Part shown: positions 35,107 to 43,083 of the stretch, piece after piece
Layout: each line of letters begins with the position of its first letter
How positions within the stretch are numbered: position 1 is the stretch's first letter
Assembly: GCA_045631465.1 (NCBI GenBank)
Contig: JAZQUV010000022.1
Coordinates: 71,796-135,795 of the forward strand
Source: Aphodosoma sp045631465
GTDB taxonomy: Bacteria > Bacteroidota > Bacteroidia > Bacteroidales > Paludibacteraceae
Reading direction: 5' to 3'
Length of the DNA stretch: 64,000 nt
The notes under the pieces: generated by a model
Seen by the model: the letters and a program-made list of their open reading frames with translations, nothing else
What the model was told of the DNA's origin: nothing
Databases searched by the model: none
Program-made: the position numbers and the translations under genes

Positions 35107-36015
35107 ATAACTATTCTTGGTCCAACTGCAAGTGGCAAAACTACCCTCGCCACTCACCTTGCTGCAAAGATAAATGGCGAAATCATTAGTGCCGACTCTC
35201 GCCAAATCTATCGTGGTATGGACCTCGGCACAGGCAAAGACCTCTGCGAATACACTATTGATGGCAAAGAAATCCCATACCACCTCATCGACATCCACCC
35301 AGCTGGCTACAAATACAATCTCTACGAATATCAACGCGACTTTCTCAAAGCCTACGACTCAATCCTCCAACGTGGCACTCAACCTATCCTCTGCGGTGGC
35401 ACTGGGCTCTACATCGAAGCCGTACTCGGAGGCTACCGCCTACTCGAAGTCCCTGTCAACGAACCGCTTCGCCAATCGCTCGAAGGCAAATCCCTCGAGG
35501 AATTAAGCCGTATTCTCGACACTTATCCCAACTACCACCGCCACAATCAAACTGATGTCGACACTGTGAAACGAGCTATTCGTGCCATCGAAATCGTCGA
35601 CTACTATGCTCATAACGAATCTGTCGAAACCTACTATCCTACTCTCAACCCTATCATCATCGGCGTTGACATCGACCGCGAACTCCGTCGCGAAAAAATC
35701 ACTCGTCGCCTCAAAGCTCGCCTCGACGAAGGTATGCTCAACGAAGTGCAAGGCCTACTCGATAGTGGCATCCACCCCGACGACCTTATATATTACGGAT
35801 TGGAATATAAATTCCTCACTCAACACCTAATCGGCGAACTCACATTCGACGAAATGTTCAAAGGCCTCGAGACTGCAATCCACCAATTTGCCAAACGCCA
35901 AATGACTTGGTTTCGTGGTATGGAACGCCGTGGTTACACAATAAATTGGATAAATGCCGACCAAACTATCGAACAAAAAGTAGCTCAAGTCCTCGAAATC
36001 ATCAACAAAAAGTAG
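35068..36015 (+). CDS. miaA: tRNA dimethylallyltransferase MiaA
   Basis: The 315-residue enzyme adds a dimethylallyl group to A37 of tRNAs reading UNN codons. Visible motifs are the P-loop GPTASGKTTLA (residues 18-28), ISADSRQIYRGMDLGTGK with the catalytic Asp, PYHLIDI, PILCGGTGLYIEAVLGG, DVDTVKRAIRAIEI and FAKRQMTWFRG. The first 16 residues (MNNSSLLIPHSSLITI) are encoded mostly by CCTCATTCCTCATTCC tandem repeats and have no counterpart motif. The only later in-frame ATG lies after the P-loop, so the repeat-derived start must be used. Confidence 0.95.
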   Translation: MNNSSLLIPHSSLITILGPTASGKTTLATHLAAKINGEIISADSRQIYRGMDLGTGKDLCEYTIDGKEIPYHLIDIHPAGYKYNLYEYQRDFLKAYDSILQRGTQPILCGGTGLYIEAVLGGYRLLEVPVNEPLRQSLEGKSLEELSRILDTYPNYHRHNQTDVDTVKRAIRAIEIVDYYAHNESVETYYPTLNPIIIGVDIDRELRREKITRRLKARLDEGMLNEVQGLLDSGIHPDDLIYYGLEYKFLTQHLIGELTFDEMFKGLETAIHQFAKRQMTWFRGMERRGYTINWINADQTIEQKVAQVLEIINKK

Positions 36016-36107
36016 GAATATGGCATACTATATCCATTATACACCACTCACAAAACACTAACAATCAACACATAACAAATAAAATACAAAAAAGTAACAA
36101 AAACATT

Positions 36108-36137
36108 TGGTCAATTCACAAAAAAGTTGTAACTTTG
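36108..36137 (+). promoter_or_regulatory. Promoter of the tRNA-Pro pair
   Basis: TTG (36108-36110), 19-nt spacer, TAACTTTG (36130-36137). The first tRNA starts about 100 nt further on, after a GAATTGTGAATTATGAATTG tandem patch (36205-36238). Confidence 0.75.
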
Positions 36138-36204
36138 CACTGCTTTTGAGAAAAGAGCATTGCACAAAATAAAAAGCAATTAATTTAATGCCGAAAGGCA
36201 AATA

Positions 36205-36238
36205 ATTATGAATTGTGAATTATGAATTGTGCATTAAT
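36205..36238. repeat. GAATTGTGAATTAT tandem patch before tRNA-Pro
   Basis: ATTATGAATTGTGAATTATG and AATTGTGCATTA are degenerate tandem units ending at the tRNA 5' end. The GTGCATT unit also encodes part of the DUF4835 signal peptide. Confidence 0.55.
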
Positions 36239-36240
36239 AA

Positions 36241-36315
36241 ACGGGATGTAGCGCAGTCCGGTTAGCGCACCTGCTTTGGGAGCAGGGGGTCCCAGGTTCG
36301 AATCCTGGTATCCCG
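36241..36315 (+). tRNA. tRNA-Pro (TGG anticodon), copy 1
   Basis: The 75-nt cloverleaf has acceptor CGGGATG/TATCCCG with discriminator A, D-arm GCGC/GCGC, anticodon arm CCTGC-TTTGGGA-GCAGG (anticodon TGG, reading CCA) and T-arm CCAGG/CCTGG. CCA is not encoded. Identical to copy 2. Confidence 0.95.
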
Positions 36316-36398
36316 ACAAAATTTAGAGTATAGATTACAGATATCAGAGTACAACTCTCAATCTCTAACCCACAACCTCTAACCTTTAAACTAAATTA

Positions 36399-36473
36399 CG
36401 GGATGTAGCGCAGTCCGGTTAGCGCACCTGCTTTGGGAGCAGGGGGTCCCAGGTTCGAATCCTGGTATCCCGA
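36399..36473 (+). tRNA. tRNA-Pro (TGG anticodon), copy 2
   Basis: Identical 75-nt tRNA-Pro, 83 nt after copy 1. The spacer holds TCTCAATCTCTAACC and CCTCTAACC units. The pair ends at a terminator at 36481-36510. Confidence 0.95.
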
Positions 36474-36480
36474 CACAAGT

Positions 36481-36510
36481 AGAGACGCAATATTTTGCGT
36501 CTCTTTTTTT
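36481..36510 (+). terminator. Terminator of the tRNA-Pro pair
   Basis: AGAGACGCAA and TTGCGTCTCT pair around TATT with seven T following. Nearly the same hairpin ends the 5S rRNA at 63862-63893, so this terminator is itself a dispersed sequence. Confidence 0.9.
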
Positions 36511-36543
36511 ATAATCACTACTGAATTACTCATATAAACTCTC

Positions 36544-36604
36544 TTTTTTTTGCAATAAGCAAGAGCAATCAAGTTCACTTGGATTGCCGAGCGTAGCAAA
36601 AATT
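36544..36604. repeat. Palindromic dispersed repeat P1, copy 2
   Basis: TTTTTGCAATAAGCAAGAGC and ATTGCCGAGCGTAGCAAAAA are inverted arms. In reverse orientation it matches the copy at 3102-3157. A 50-nt AATTCTTAATTCTC tandem patch follows directly. Confidence 0.75.
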
Positions 36605-36651
36605 CTTAATTCTTAATTCTCAATTCTTAATTCTCAATTCTCAATTCAATT
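36600..36651. repeat. AATTCTTAATTCTC tandem repeat ahead of the DUF3127 gene
   Basis: Seven degenerate units (AATTCTT or AATTCTC) run right up to the start codon at 36652. No ribosome binding site or promoter is visible between the P1 palindrome and the ATG, so the tract is the immediate 5' region. Confidence 0.75.
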
Positions 36652-37062
36652 ATGGAAGCTCAAGGAAAAGTAATTGCTATACTAGAAGCTCGTAGCGGTG
36701 TTAGCAAAGCTGGTCGCGAATGGATGTCACAAGAATACGTCATCGAAACTCCAGGTCAATACCCAAAACGCATATGTTTCAACCTTTTTGGCGCTGATCG
36801 CATCAACGAGGCCCACATCCAAATGGGCGAAGATATCATCATCGAATTCGATATTGATGCTCGCGAATGGCAAGGCAAATGGTTCACATCAATCAATGCG
36901 TTCCGCGTAACTCGCCCTACTGCAGTAGCTCCAATGGCTGGCGAACCAACAATGCAAGATGCCCCTTTTGCAGCAGACCCGTTTAACCAACCTGCACCAA
37001 TGCAAAATGCCCCATTTAGCGACTCATTGCCTATCGACTCAGGCGATGACCTCCCATTCTAA
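36652..37062 (+). CDS. DUF3127 protein, OB-fold, SSB-like C-terminal tail
   Basis: The 136-residue protein matches DUF3127: MEAQGKVIAILEARSGVSKA, QEYVIETPGQYPKRICFNLF and EFDIDAREWQGKWFTSINAF. This Bacteroidetes family is predicted to adopt an OB-fold like single-stranded DNA-binding proteins. A flexible Pro/Ala/Met-rich tail follows and ends in DSGDDLPF, the acidic tip by which SSB proteins recruit partners. A role at single-stranded DNA is therefore plausible but not shown. The start is preceded by tandem repeats and no promoter; transcription may come from the tRNA-Pro side or from within the repeats. Confidence 0.88.
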   Translation: MEAQGKVIAILEARSGVSKAGREWMSQEYVIETPGQYPKRICFNLFGADRINEAHIQMGEDIIIEFDIDAREWQGKWFTSINAFRVTRPTAVAPMAGEPTMQDAPFAADPFNQPAPMQNAPFSDSLPIDSGDDLPF

Positions 37063-37084
37063 AAAAATTCAATCAAAATAAAAC

Positions 37085-37125
37085 AAAAAAAGAGTATGAC
37101 TCAATCGAGTCATACTCTTTTTTTC
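37085..37125. terminator. Bidirectional terminator between DUF3127 gene and tmRNA
   Basis: AAAAAGAGTATGACTC and GAGTCATACTCTTTTTTT pair around AATC. It serves the DUF3127 gene on the plus strand and ssrA on the minus strand. Confidence 0.9.
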
Positions 37126-37129
37126 GTTG

Positions 37130-37523
37130 TGGAGCTGACGGGAGTCGAACCCGTGTCCGAACGAGGAAGCAATACGCTTTCTACATGCTTATCTTCGCCT
37201 TGATTTTCGTGTGCCAGCAAGACCGAAGCCACCAACTGACACCTTATCTGCTAAAATCTCATCAGCAATGCACAGCCACTACTGACCAGCCCCGAATTTA
37301 TAGCACCTCTAAACCAGACCGCCTCGGCGCGATGGCATCTGAGAGATGTCTTGTTTCAGCACCTGGTGCCGAAATTAAGCTAATCTACTATACTTCGATT
37401 AAGCAGCAAGAGCGTAAGTATTTTCGCCAATTATAGTTTATCTGCTATGATTAAAGTGCTTAACAGACAATGCACTGCATGCTTACATACCTCTTCTACC
37501 CGCCGTCAAAACCAAACAGCCCC
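37130..37523 (-). ncRNA. ssrA: Transfer-messenger RNA (tmRNA)
   Basis: The 394-nt RNA has a tRNA-Ala-like end: 5' GGGGCTG pairs with CAGCTCC, and the T-arm reads GGGTTCGACTCCC. Between them lies the tag reading frame on the minus strand, 37428-37399, encoding GENTYALAA and a stop. The tag ends in the ALAA degron read by ClpXP, which is encoded at 17325-19341. Pseudoknot regions are plausible from GC-rich inverted segments but I did not fold them. The promoter is not obvious; a repeat tract occupies 37541-37608 upstream. Confidence 0.97.
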
Positions 37524-37540
37524 AATATCAATAAGTAGGA

Positions 37541-37608
37541 ATGAGCAAGGAATGAGGAATTACCCATTAGGGTTATAAATTCCTAATTCCTAATTCCTAA
37601 TTCCTAAT
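37541..37608. repeat. AATTCCT tandem repeat between ssrA and rny
   Basis: AGCAAGGAATGAGGAATTAC is followed by four copies of TAATTCC reaching the rny stop codon. The same GGAAT units are found inside ruvA. Confidence 0.65.
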
Positions 37609-39165
37609 TTATTTTGCGTAACTTACAGAACGAGTTTCGCGAATTACAGTAATCTTAACTTGACCTGGATATGTCATTTCGTCTTGAATACGTTTTGCAA
37701 TATCATAAGAAAGTGTCTCTACCGTCTTATCATCCACTTTGTCTGCACCTACAATCACACGAAGTTCACGACCCGCTTGAATTGCATAAGTTTTAACAAC
37801 ACCTGGATAAGACAATGCAAGATTTTCAAGATCATTAAGACGTTTAATATAAGCCTCAACTATTTCACGACGTGCACCTGGACGAGCACCTGAAATAGCA
37901 TCGCAGACTTGTACGATTGGAGCAAGAAGTGAAGTCATCTCAACCTCATCGTGGTGAGCACCAATTGCATTACAAACATCTGGTTTCTCTTTATATTTCT
38001 CAGCAAGATTCATACCGAGAATTGCGTGTGGAAGTTCTGGTTGATCATCTGGCACTTTACCAATATCGTGAAGAAGACCAGCACGTTTCGCCTTTTGTGG
38101 ATTCAAACCAAGTTCAGCCGCCATAATAGCACAAAGATTGGCTGTTTCACGAGCATGTTGGAGAAGGTTTTGTCCGTAAGACGAACGATATTTCATTTTA
38201 CCTACAAGGCGAATGAGTTCTGGATGAAGACCATGAATACCGAGGTCAATAGTTGTACGTTTACCAATTTCTACAATCTCTTCTTCTACTTGTTTACGCG
38301 TTTTAGCCACTACCTCTTCAATACGAGCTGGGTGGATACGTCCGTCAACAACAAGTTGGTGAAGTGCAAGACGTGCAATTTCACGACGAACTGGGTCAAA
38401 GCCCGAAAGCACAATAGCCTCTGGTGTATCGTCTACAATAATCTCAACTCCAGTAGCTGCTTCAAGAGCACGAATATTACGTCCTTCACGGCCAATAATA
38501 CGACCCTTAACCTCGTCGCTTTCTATATTAAACACAGTAACCGAATTCTCAATAGCAGTTTCTGTAGCAACACGTTGAATTGTTTGAACGATAATACGCT
38601 TAGCTTCTTTATTAGCTGTAAGCTTAGCATCCTCCATCATTTCATTAACATAAGCCATAGCTTCTGTCTTAGCCTCGTCTTTAATAGAGTCAATGAGTTG
38701 AGTCTTAGCTTCTTCGACCGAAAGACCTGCAATAGCCGAAAGTTTTTCAGTCGCCTCTACTTGAAGTTTGTCAAGTTCTACCTGTTTTGCATCAACAAGA
38801 GTAAGCTGTTTTTCTAGATTTTCACGGATAGCATCAACTTCTGTATTTTTGCGATCCAACTCTTTTTGTTTTTGATTTACCTGTTGTTCTTTTTGTTGAG
38901 CGCGATTTTCGATCTGTTGAGCGCGATTCTCCGATTGTTGTATTTTAGAGTTACGTTCAGCTACTTCTTTCTCGAATTCGGCTTTCATGTTTAGAAATTT
39001 CTCTTTTGCCTCAAGGAGTTTATTACGTTTAAGAGTCTCTCCTTGATCTTCTGCATCTTTAAGTTTGCGAGCCACCTTACCTTTCATAGATGCGTTTACG
39101 CCAAAATACCCAGCTACGCCACCTACAACAAGTCCAGCAACTGCAAGAATAATCGAAAGTGTCAT
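37609..39165 (-). CDS. rny: Ribonuclease Y
   Basis: The start is the ATG at 39165 (MTLSIILAVAGLVVG, 518 residues); a TTG two codons upstream is less likely. The layout is complete: N-terminal membrane helix, a long charged coiled coil (about 30-200), a KH domain (GRIIGREGRNIRALEAATGV) and an HD domain with LLHDIGKVPDD and IGAHHDEVEM that binds the metals for endonuclease activity. RNase Y starts decay of many mRNAs at the inner membrane. It sits downstream of zapA, separated by an intrinsic terminator, so part of its expression may depend on read-through. Confidence 0.96.
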   Translation of the reverse strand: MTLSIILAVAGLVVGGVAGYFGVNASMKGKVARKLKDAEDQGETLKRNKLLEAKEKFLNMKAEFEKEVAERNSKIQQSENRAQQIENRAQQKEQQVNQKQKELDRKNTEVDAIRENLEKQLTLVDAKQVELDKLQVEATEKLSAIAGLSVEEAKTQLIDSIKDEAKTEAMAYVNEMMEDAKLTANKEAKRIIVQTIQRVATETAIENSVTVFNIESDEVKGRIIGREGRNIRALEAATGVEIIVDDTPEAIVLSGFDPVRREIARLALHQLVVDGRIHPARIEEVVAKTRKQVEEEIVEIGKRTTIDLGIHGLHPELIRLVGKMKYRSSYGQNLLQHARETANLCAIMAAELGLNPQKAKRAGLLHDIGKVPDDQPELPHAILGMNLAEKYKEKPDVCNAIGAHHDEVEMTSLLAPIVQVCDAISGARPGARREIVEAYIKRLNDLENLALSYPGVVKTYAIQAGRELRVIVGADKVDDKTVETLSYDIAKRIQDEMTYPGQVKITVIRETRSVSYAK

Positions 39166-39203
39166 GGTCAATGATTTGTTATTAATGATTAATTATTAGT
39201 TAA

Positions 39204-39250
39204 ATAAAAAAACGCATTTCTTACATAAAAACAAACGTAAAAAATGCGTG
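39204..39250 (-). terminator. Terminator after zapA
   Basis: On the minus strand ACGCATTTTTTAC and GTAAGAAATGCGT pair around a loop of about 12 nt and are followed by seven T. The rny start codon lies only about 40 nt further on, which is very close for an independent promoter. Confidence 0.75.
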
Positions 39251-39293
39251 ATACTATATATATAATGGTGCACAACGCACCTTGATATATTCT

Positions 39294-39581
39294 TCAGTCA
39301 ATATTGTCAAGTTCTTGTTCTATCAACGACGAAAGTTCTTCCATTATTGACATCGGGGCAGTATGCTGTTGCATTTCAAGCGTCACGGCCTCAACAGCCA
39401 TCTCATATGCCACCATTGACAAAATATCTGGATAAGGCAAACTAAACTTACTATTATAAACAGATATACGCTCATTCAAAATCTTTGCAGCATTGCGATA
39501 TACTTCCTCTTTCTCTTCCGGAATCAACAATTTAGTCGTGAATCCATTGATTTTGATAGTAATGACGCGTTCTTTATCCAT
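39294..39581 (-). CDS. zapA: Cell division protein ZapA
   Basis: The 95-residue protein matches ZapA: VITIKINGFTTKLLIPEEKE in the N-terminal strand region, EVYRNAAKILNERISVYNSK, then PDILSMVAYEMAVEAVTLEM and a C-terminal coiled coil. ZapA binds FtsZ and promotes bundling of Z-ring filaments. It follows a ZapB-like coiled-coil protein by 6 nt in the same operon and precedes rny, a conserved Bacteroidetes arrangement. Confidence 0.92.
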   Translation of the reverse strand: MDKERVITIKINGFTTKLLIPEEKEEVYRNAAKILNERISVYNSKFSLPYPDILSMVAYEMAVEAVTLEMQQHTAPMSIMEELSSLIEQELDNID

Positions 39582-39587
39582 TTTGCG

Positions 39588-39887
39588 TTAATCTATTTCG
39601 TTCAGCAACCCTAAACATTTATCTATATCACGCACCAATTGAGCTATTCTAGCATCAGCCTCACGTTTACTCTTCTCATCCCATCCATAAGCTTTTGCCA
39701 ACTTCAATCGGCTATAATTCGCATTCAACTCTACTATTTTCGCCTGTGCTTCGGTCAATTCTTGTTGCTTTAGTGCTAAATCTTCTTTAAGTTTACCATT
39801 TTCTTCCTTCAATTTTCGGTAATTATCAAGAAGCGTAAACACTTGACTTTCAAGCATATTAACACCATCTGTTTTTTTATCACTCAT
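39588..39887 (-). CDS. Small coiled-coil protein, ZapB-like
   Basis: The 99-residue protein is almost entirely heptad coiled coil (LESQVFTLLDNYRKLKEENG, LKEDLALKQQELTEAQAKIV) with a C-terminal helix ARIAQLVRDIDKCLGLLNEID that is conserved in Bacteroidetes proteins beside zapA. The position and coiled coil suggest a division-ring partner of ZapA, but no sequence identity to E. coli ZapB is claimed. A consensus promoter lies 20 nt upstream of the start. Confidence 0.8.
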   Translation of the reverse strand: MSDKKTDGVNMLESQVFTLLDNYRKLKEENGKLKEDLALKQQELTEAQAKIVELNANYSRLKLAKAYGWDEKSKREADARIAQLVRDIDKCLGLLNEID

Positions 39888-39906
39888 AGCAGAATCAAAA
39901 CTTTCA

Positions 39907-39938
39907 CAAAATTACAACTTTTTATTGATATTACCAAA
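39907..39938 (-). promoter_or_regulatory. Promoter of the zapA operon
   Basis: TTTG (39938-39935), 20-nt spacer, TAATTTTG (39914-39907) on the minus strand. Confidence 0.7.
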
Positions 39939-40082
39939 TTTTTCAAGCCCTTTTTTCAAATAAAAATATTAAATCGTCACAACATCCTCCCCAGCAAACA
40001 ACAACCCTCCTCATAAGATAACCCTACCTTCAAGCAACCTATGCCGAAGAAGACTGACACTCCCCACACGCCAACACACAAA

Positions 40083-40127
40083 AAAAGAAAGGCTATGCAA
40101 AATACAACTTTCAACATAGCCTTTCTA
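40083..40127 (-). terminator. Terminator of the rnz-floA operon
   Basis: On the minus strand AGAAAGGCTATG and CATAGCCTTTCT pair around a 17-nt loop and are followed by seven T. It lies 49 nt after the floA stop. The segment 39939-40082 holds a CCTTCAAGCAACC unit of the 100-bp repeat family and nothing else. Confidence 0.85.
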
Positions 40128-40175
40128 CATATATACATTAACCTCCTAAGGTCAAATATCAAGAACTAACACTTA

Positions 40176-41153
40176 TCATTTCTTTTCCACTTTAGCCTGC
40201 GGCTTAGCAATCGCATCTCGCATTTGAGTATCTGCCTCCATATTTTTCATACGATAATAATCCATAATACCAAGATTACCATTACGGAATGCTTCTGCCA
40301 TTGCACGCGGCACCTCTGCTTCTGCCTCTATTACCAAGGCCTTAGCCTCTTGTGCCTTTGCTTTCATCTCTTGCTCTAGAGCAATAGCCATTGCTCTACG
40401 CTCTTCTGCTCGCGCCTGAGCAATATTCTTATCTGCCTCAGCCTGATCAATTTGCAATGCTGCACCAATATTTTTACCAACATCAACATCGGCTATATCA
40501 ATAGACAAAATTTCAAACGCTGTACCAGCATCAAGACCTTTACTCAACACCAATTTAGAAATAGAATCTGGATTTTCTAACACTTGCTTATGGGTTTCAC
40601 AACTACCAATCGACGATACAATACCCTCACCTACACGAGCAAGAATTGTATCTTCTCCAGCTCCACCTACCAACTGACGAATATTTGCTCGCACAGTTAC
40701 ACGCGCTTTTGCCAAAAGTTGAATACCATCTTTTGCCACCGACGACACCACTGGCGAATCAATAACTTTTGGGTTAACCGACATCTGCACCGCTTCAAAT
40801 ACATCGCGACCAGCCAAATCAATTGCCGTTGCTGTCTTAAACGAAAGTTCAATATTCGCCTTTGCTGCCGAAACCAATGCATGCACTACACGCACCACAT
40901 GACCTCCTGCCAAATAATGAGCCTCAAGATCATCTCTAGTAATATCCACCAAACCCGCCTTATGGGCCTCAATCATTGCATTTACAATAATCGATGGTGT
41001 CACCTTACGAAGACGCATCATAAATAACTGTATGAGCGAAATCTTTACGCCCGATACTCTAGCTGTAAGCCACAAACCAAAAGGCACGTAAAAAAAGAAG
41101 ATACTAAGCAGTATCACAACCAATACGATGCCCGCAATTGTCAAAATAGTCAT
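40176..41153 (-). CDS. floA: Flotillin-like protein FloA
   Basis: The 325-residue protein has one N-terminal membrane-inserted hairpin or helix (about 1-28), an SPFH-type domain (KVTPSIIVNAMIEAHKAGLV, ELSFKTATAIDLAGRDVFEA) and a C-terminal Ala/Glu-rich coiled coil (QAEADKNIAQARAEERRAMA) ending in EAFRNGNLGIMDYYRMKN. This is the UPF0365/FloA family that organises fluid membrane microdomains. The NfeD-family gene just upstream is its usual partner. Confidence 0.95.
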   Translation of the reverse strand: MTILTIAGIVLVVILLSIFFFYVPFGLWLTARVSGVKISLIQLFMMRLRKVTPSIIVNAMIEAHKAGLVDITRDDLEAHYLAGGHVVRVVHALVSAAKANIELSFKTATAIDLAGRDVFEAVQMSVNPKVIDSPVVSSVAKDGIQLLAKARVTVRANIRQLVGGAGEDTILARVGEGIVSSIGSCETHKQVLENPDSISKLVLSKGLDAGTAFEILSIDIADVDVGKNIGAALQIDQAEADKNIAQARAEERRAMAIALEQEMKAKAQEAKALVIEAEAEVPRAMAEAFRNGNLGIMDYYRMKNMEADTQMRDAIAKPQAKVEKK

Positions 41154-41183
41154 AATTAAAAAAATTTAGTTATTCAATAGTAT

Positions 41184-41645
41184 TTATTTAGGTTCTACAA
41201 CAAGCACATTGCCTTCTACAGCTACTACCTCAACTGCTACTCCTCCATCCACAAATCCATTACGCACCTTTGCCTCATAATCTTCACCATTCACCATCAC
41301 CTTACCCATAGGTGCCAAGCGCGACAACGTGCGCCCTTCATCTCCTACTGCCACATTCGACATATTATAGAGATTATCCGACTCCAACTCTTTATTCAAT
41401 GCCATCTTATCCAATGGTTTACCTTTTAAAAAATACACCACTGCGGCCAACAACACCACTGCCGACACAACCACTACAATCCAACCCGCCGCCTCACCTA
41501 TCTTCGCAAAAGCATACCATATAGCCGCGCCAGTAAACAATGTACCTACCACACCTCCTATCGAAACGCCTGGCAAAAAGAATATTTCAAGAATAAAAAA
41601 AGCTATTCCTAAAACAACAAACGTAACAACTAAAATTATATCCAT
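41184..41645 (-). CDS. NfeD family membrane protein
   Basis: The 153-residue protein has two to three transmembrane helices (about 4-75) and a C-terminal OB-fold domain (GDEGRTLSRLAPMGKVMVNG ... VDGGVAVEVVAVEGNVLVV), the short NfeD1b layout without a protease domain. It is encoded 30 nt upstream of floA; NfeD proteins work together with flotillin-like proteins at membrane microdomains. Confidence 0.9.
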   Translation of the reverse strand: MDIILVVTFVVLGIAFFILEIFFLPGVSIGGVVGTLFTGAAIWYAFAKIGEAAGWIVVVVSAVVLLAAVVYFLKGKPLDKMALNKELESDNLYNMSNVAVGDEGRTLSRLAPMGKVMVNGEDYEAKVRNGFVDGGVAVEVVAVEGNVLVVEPK

Positions 41646-41658
41646 AATATATCAAAAA

Positions 41659-43065
41659 TTATAATTCCAACACTCTCAACTCTTCTCTACGTGTCTGCAA
41701 TATATATTCATCAAACAACTCTTTATTTCTACGCACCTTCCTCTCCAATTCTAATATCTCCTCACGCAACGCACTCTGATCTTCTTCGCCCTCAGCAAAG
41801 AAAAACTCACGACGCTTACCCTCCAACTGTTTTTTCAACAACAACAATTCCTTATCTACTTCTTGAGCCTTCACATACAATAACTTAGCTTCTTCACTCT
41901 CAAACTGCGTCATTCGAGTATAAACTATTCCATCATTTACAAAAAATTCTATCTCTGCCGTAGTTTCTTCTTTCGCATCAACATCTTCCGAATCAGGCTC
42001 CACCTTCAAACTCGCTTTGCGATAAACCCTCAATTGTGCCGCCCTACGCTTATACTCATCATCTTCCGCCTTTATCAACATCTTTTCTCTATTTGGCACA
42101 AATTCATAAACCACTACCGTATCCTCATGCTGAAATCTATCTGTTGCAAACCATCCTATATGTGTCATCTCATCAAACACATAAAAATAATCATTCGCCG
42201 GAGAATTAAACGGCATACCAATATTCACCGGAGTAGAATAATCCTCAATTGTACTATTATATCGAGTTAAAAATATATCATAACCACCCAACGAATTATG
42301 TCCTTTCGATGCAAAATACAACGTAACTCCATCTGGCAATTCAAATGGATAATTCTCATCTTCCGACGTATTCAACACCTTCGACAAATCCAACGACTCA
42401 CTCCACCCTTCTACCAAACGATATGACACATTCAAATCCAACTGAACGCTATCTCTCTTATCCGCAAATAACATCTTATCCCCTCGCCCTGTATAATAAG
42501 CCAACCTACCACTCTCTCTATCTTCATCCTTGTTATACCAATCCAACTTTCCTAACTCACGAGGCAACCTATATGCCGACAACAATTGCGACTTATGCAC
42601 CTTAACACTATCTACCACAGCAACATCCTCCACTCGTTCCAACATACTCACACCGAGATTCATCACCGAAAGTCTGTCACTATAAACCTTCAACAAACTA
42701 TCTTGTCCTTCTCCCAATGTCTCTATATAAGCCGCAAGCGCAGCTGATGCTTCATCAAATCTATACTCCTCAAAGTATATCTCTGCCAAAAATATATTAG
42801 CCTTATCAACCCCTTTTTCTAGAGCTTTCTTAAACAATTTTTGTGCTTCATCTATTCGCCCCAATTCATACAAACAACGCGCTGCTTGGTATCTCAACAC
42901 ATAATCTCTTGTATGACTACTCATCAATCTCGAATACACCTCATACGCCTCTTCATAACGCTTCTCATTGAACAACTTCTCACCCTCACTTCGCGTCTGT
43001 GCTCCCACTTCCACACTCATCACACAACACACCATACTCAATAAAATCAAATATATTCTTTTCAT
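41659..43065 (-). CDS. TPR and PD40 beta-propeller periplasmic/surface protein
   Basis: The start is the ATG at 43065 (MKRIYLILLSMVCCVMSVEVGAQ signal peptide, 468 residues); a TTG upstream gives a weaker option. Residues about 24-140 are tetratricopeptide repeats (KLFNEKRYEEAYEVYSRL, CLYELGRIDEAQKLFKKA). Residues 180-340 resemble WD40-like PD40 blades (YPFELPDGVTLYFASKGHNS, LGGYDIFLTRYN). A charged coiled coil forms the C terminus. The combination resembles PorE/OmpA-type proteins, but the OmpA peptidoglycan domain is absent. It lies between rnz and nfeD in one operon. Function unknown. Confidence 0.75.
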   Translation of the reverse strand: MKRIYLILLSMVCCVMSVEVGAQTRSEGEKLFNEKRYEEAYEVYSRLMSSHTRDYVLRYQAARCLYELGRIDEAQKLFKKALEKGVDKANIFLAEIYFEEYRFDEASAALAAYIETLGEGQDSLLKVYSDRLSVMNLGVSMLERVEDVAVVDSVKVHKSQLLSAYRLPRELGKLDWYNKDEDRESGRLAYYTGRGDKMLFADKRDSVQLDLNVSYRLVEGWSESLDLSKVLNTSEDENYPFELPDGVTLYFASKGHNSLGGYDIFLTRYNSTIEDYSTPVNIGMPFNSPANDYFYVFDEMTHIGWFATDRFQHEDTVVVYEFVPNREKMLIKAEDDEYKRRAAQLRVYRKASLKVEPDSEDVDAKEETTAEIEFFVNDGIVYTRMTQFESEEAKLLYVKAQEVDKELLLLKKQLEGKRREFFFAEGEEDQSALREEILELERKVRRNKELFDEYILQTRREELRVLEL

Positions 43066-43083
43066 TTTCAATTTCTATTTTCT

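Noticed and set aside
36600..36651. CRISPR-like array
   Set aside because: Units are about 7 nt, degenerate and without unique spacers; no cas genes are present. It is a simple tandem repeat.
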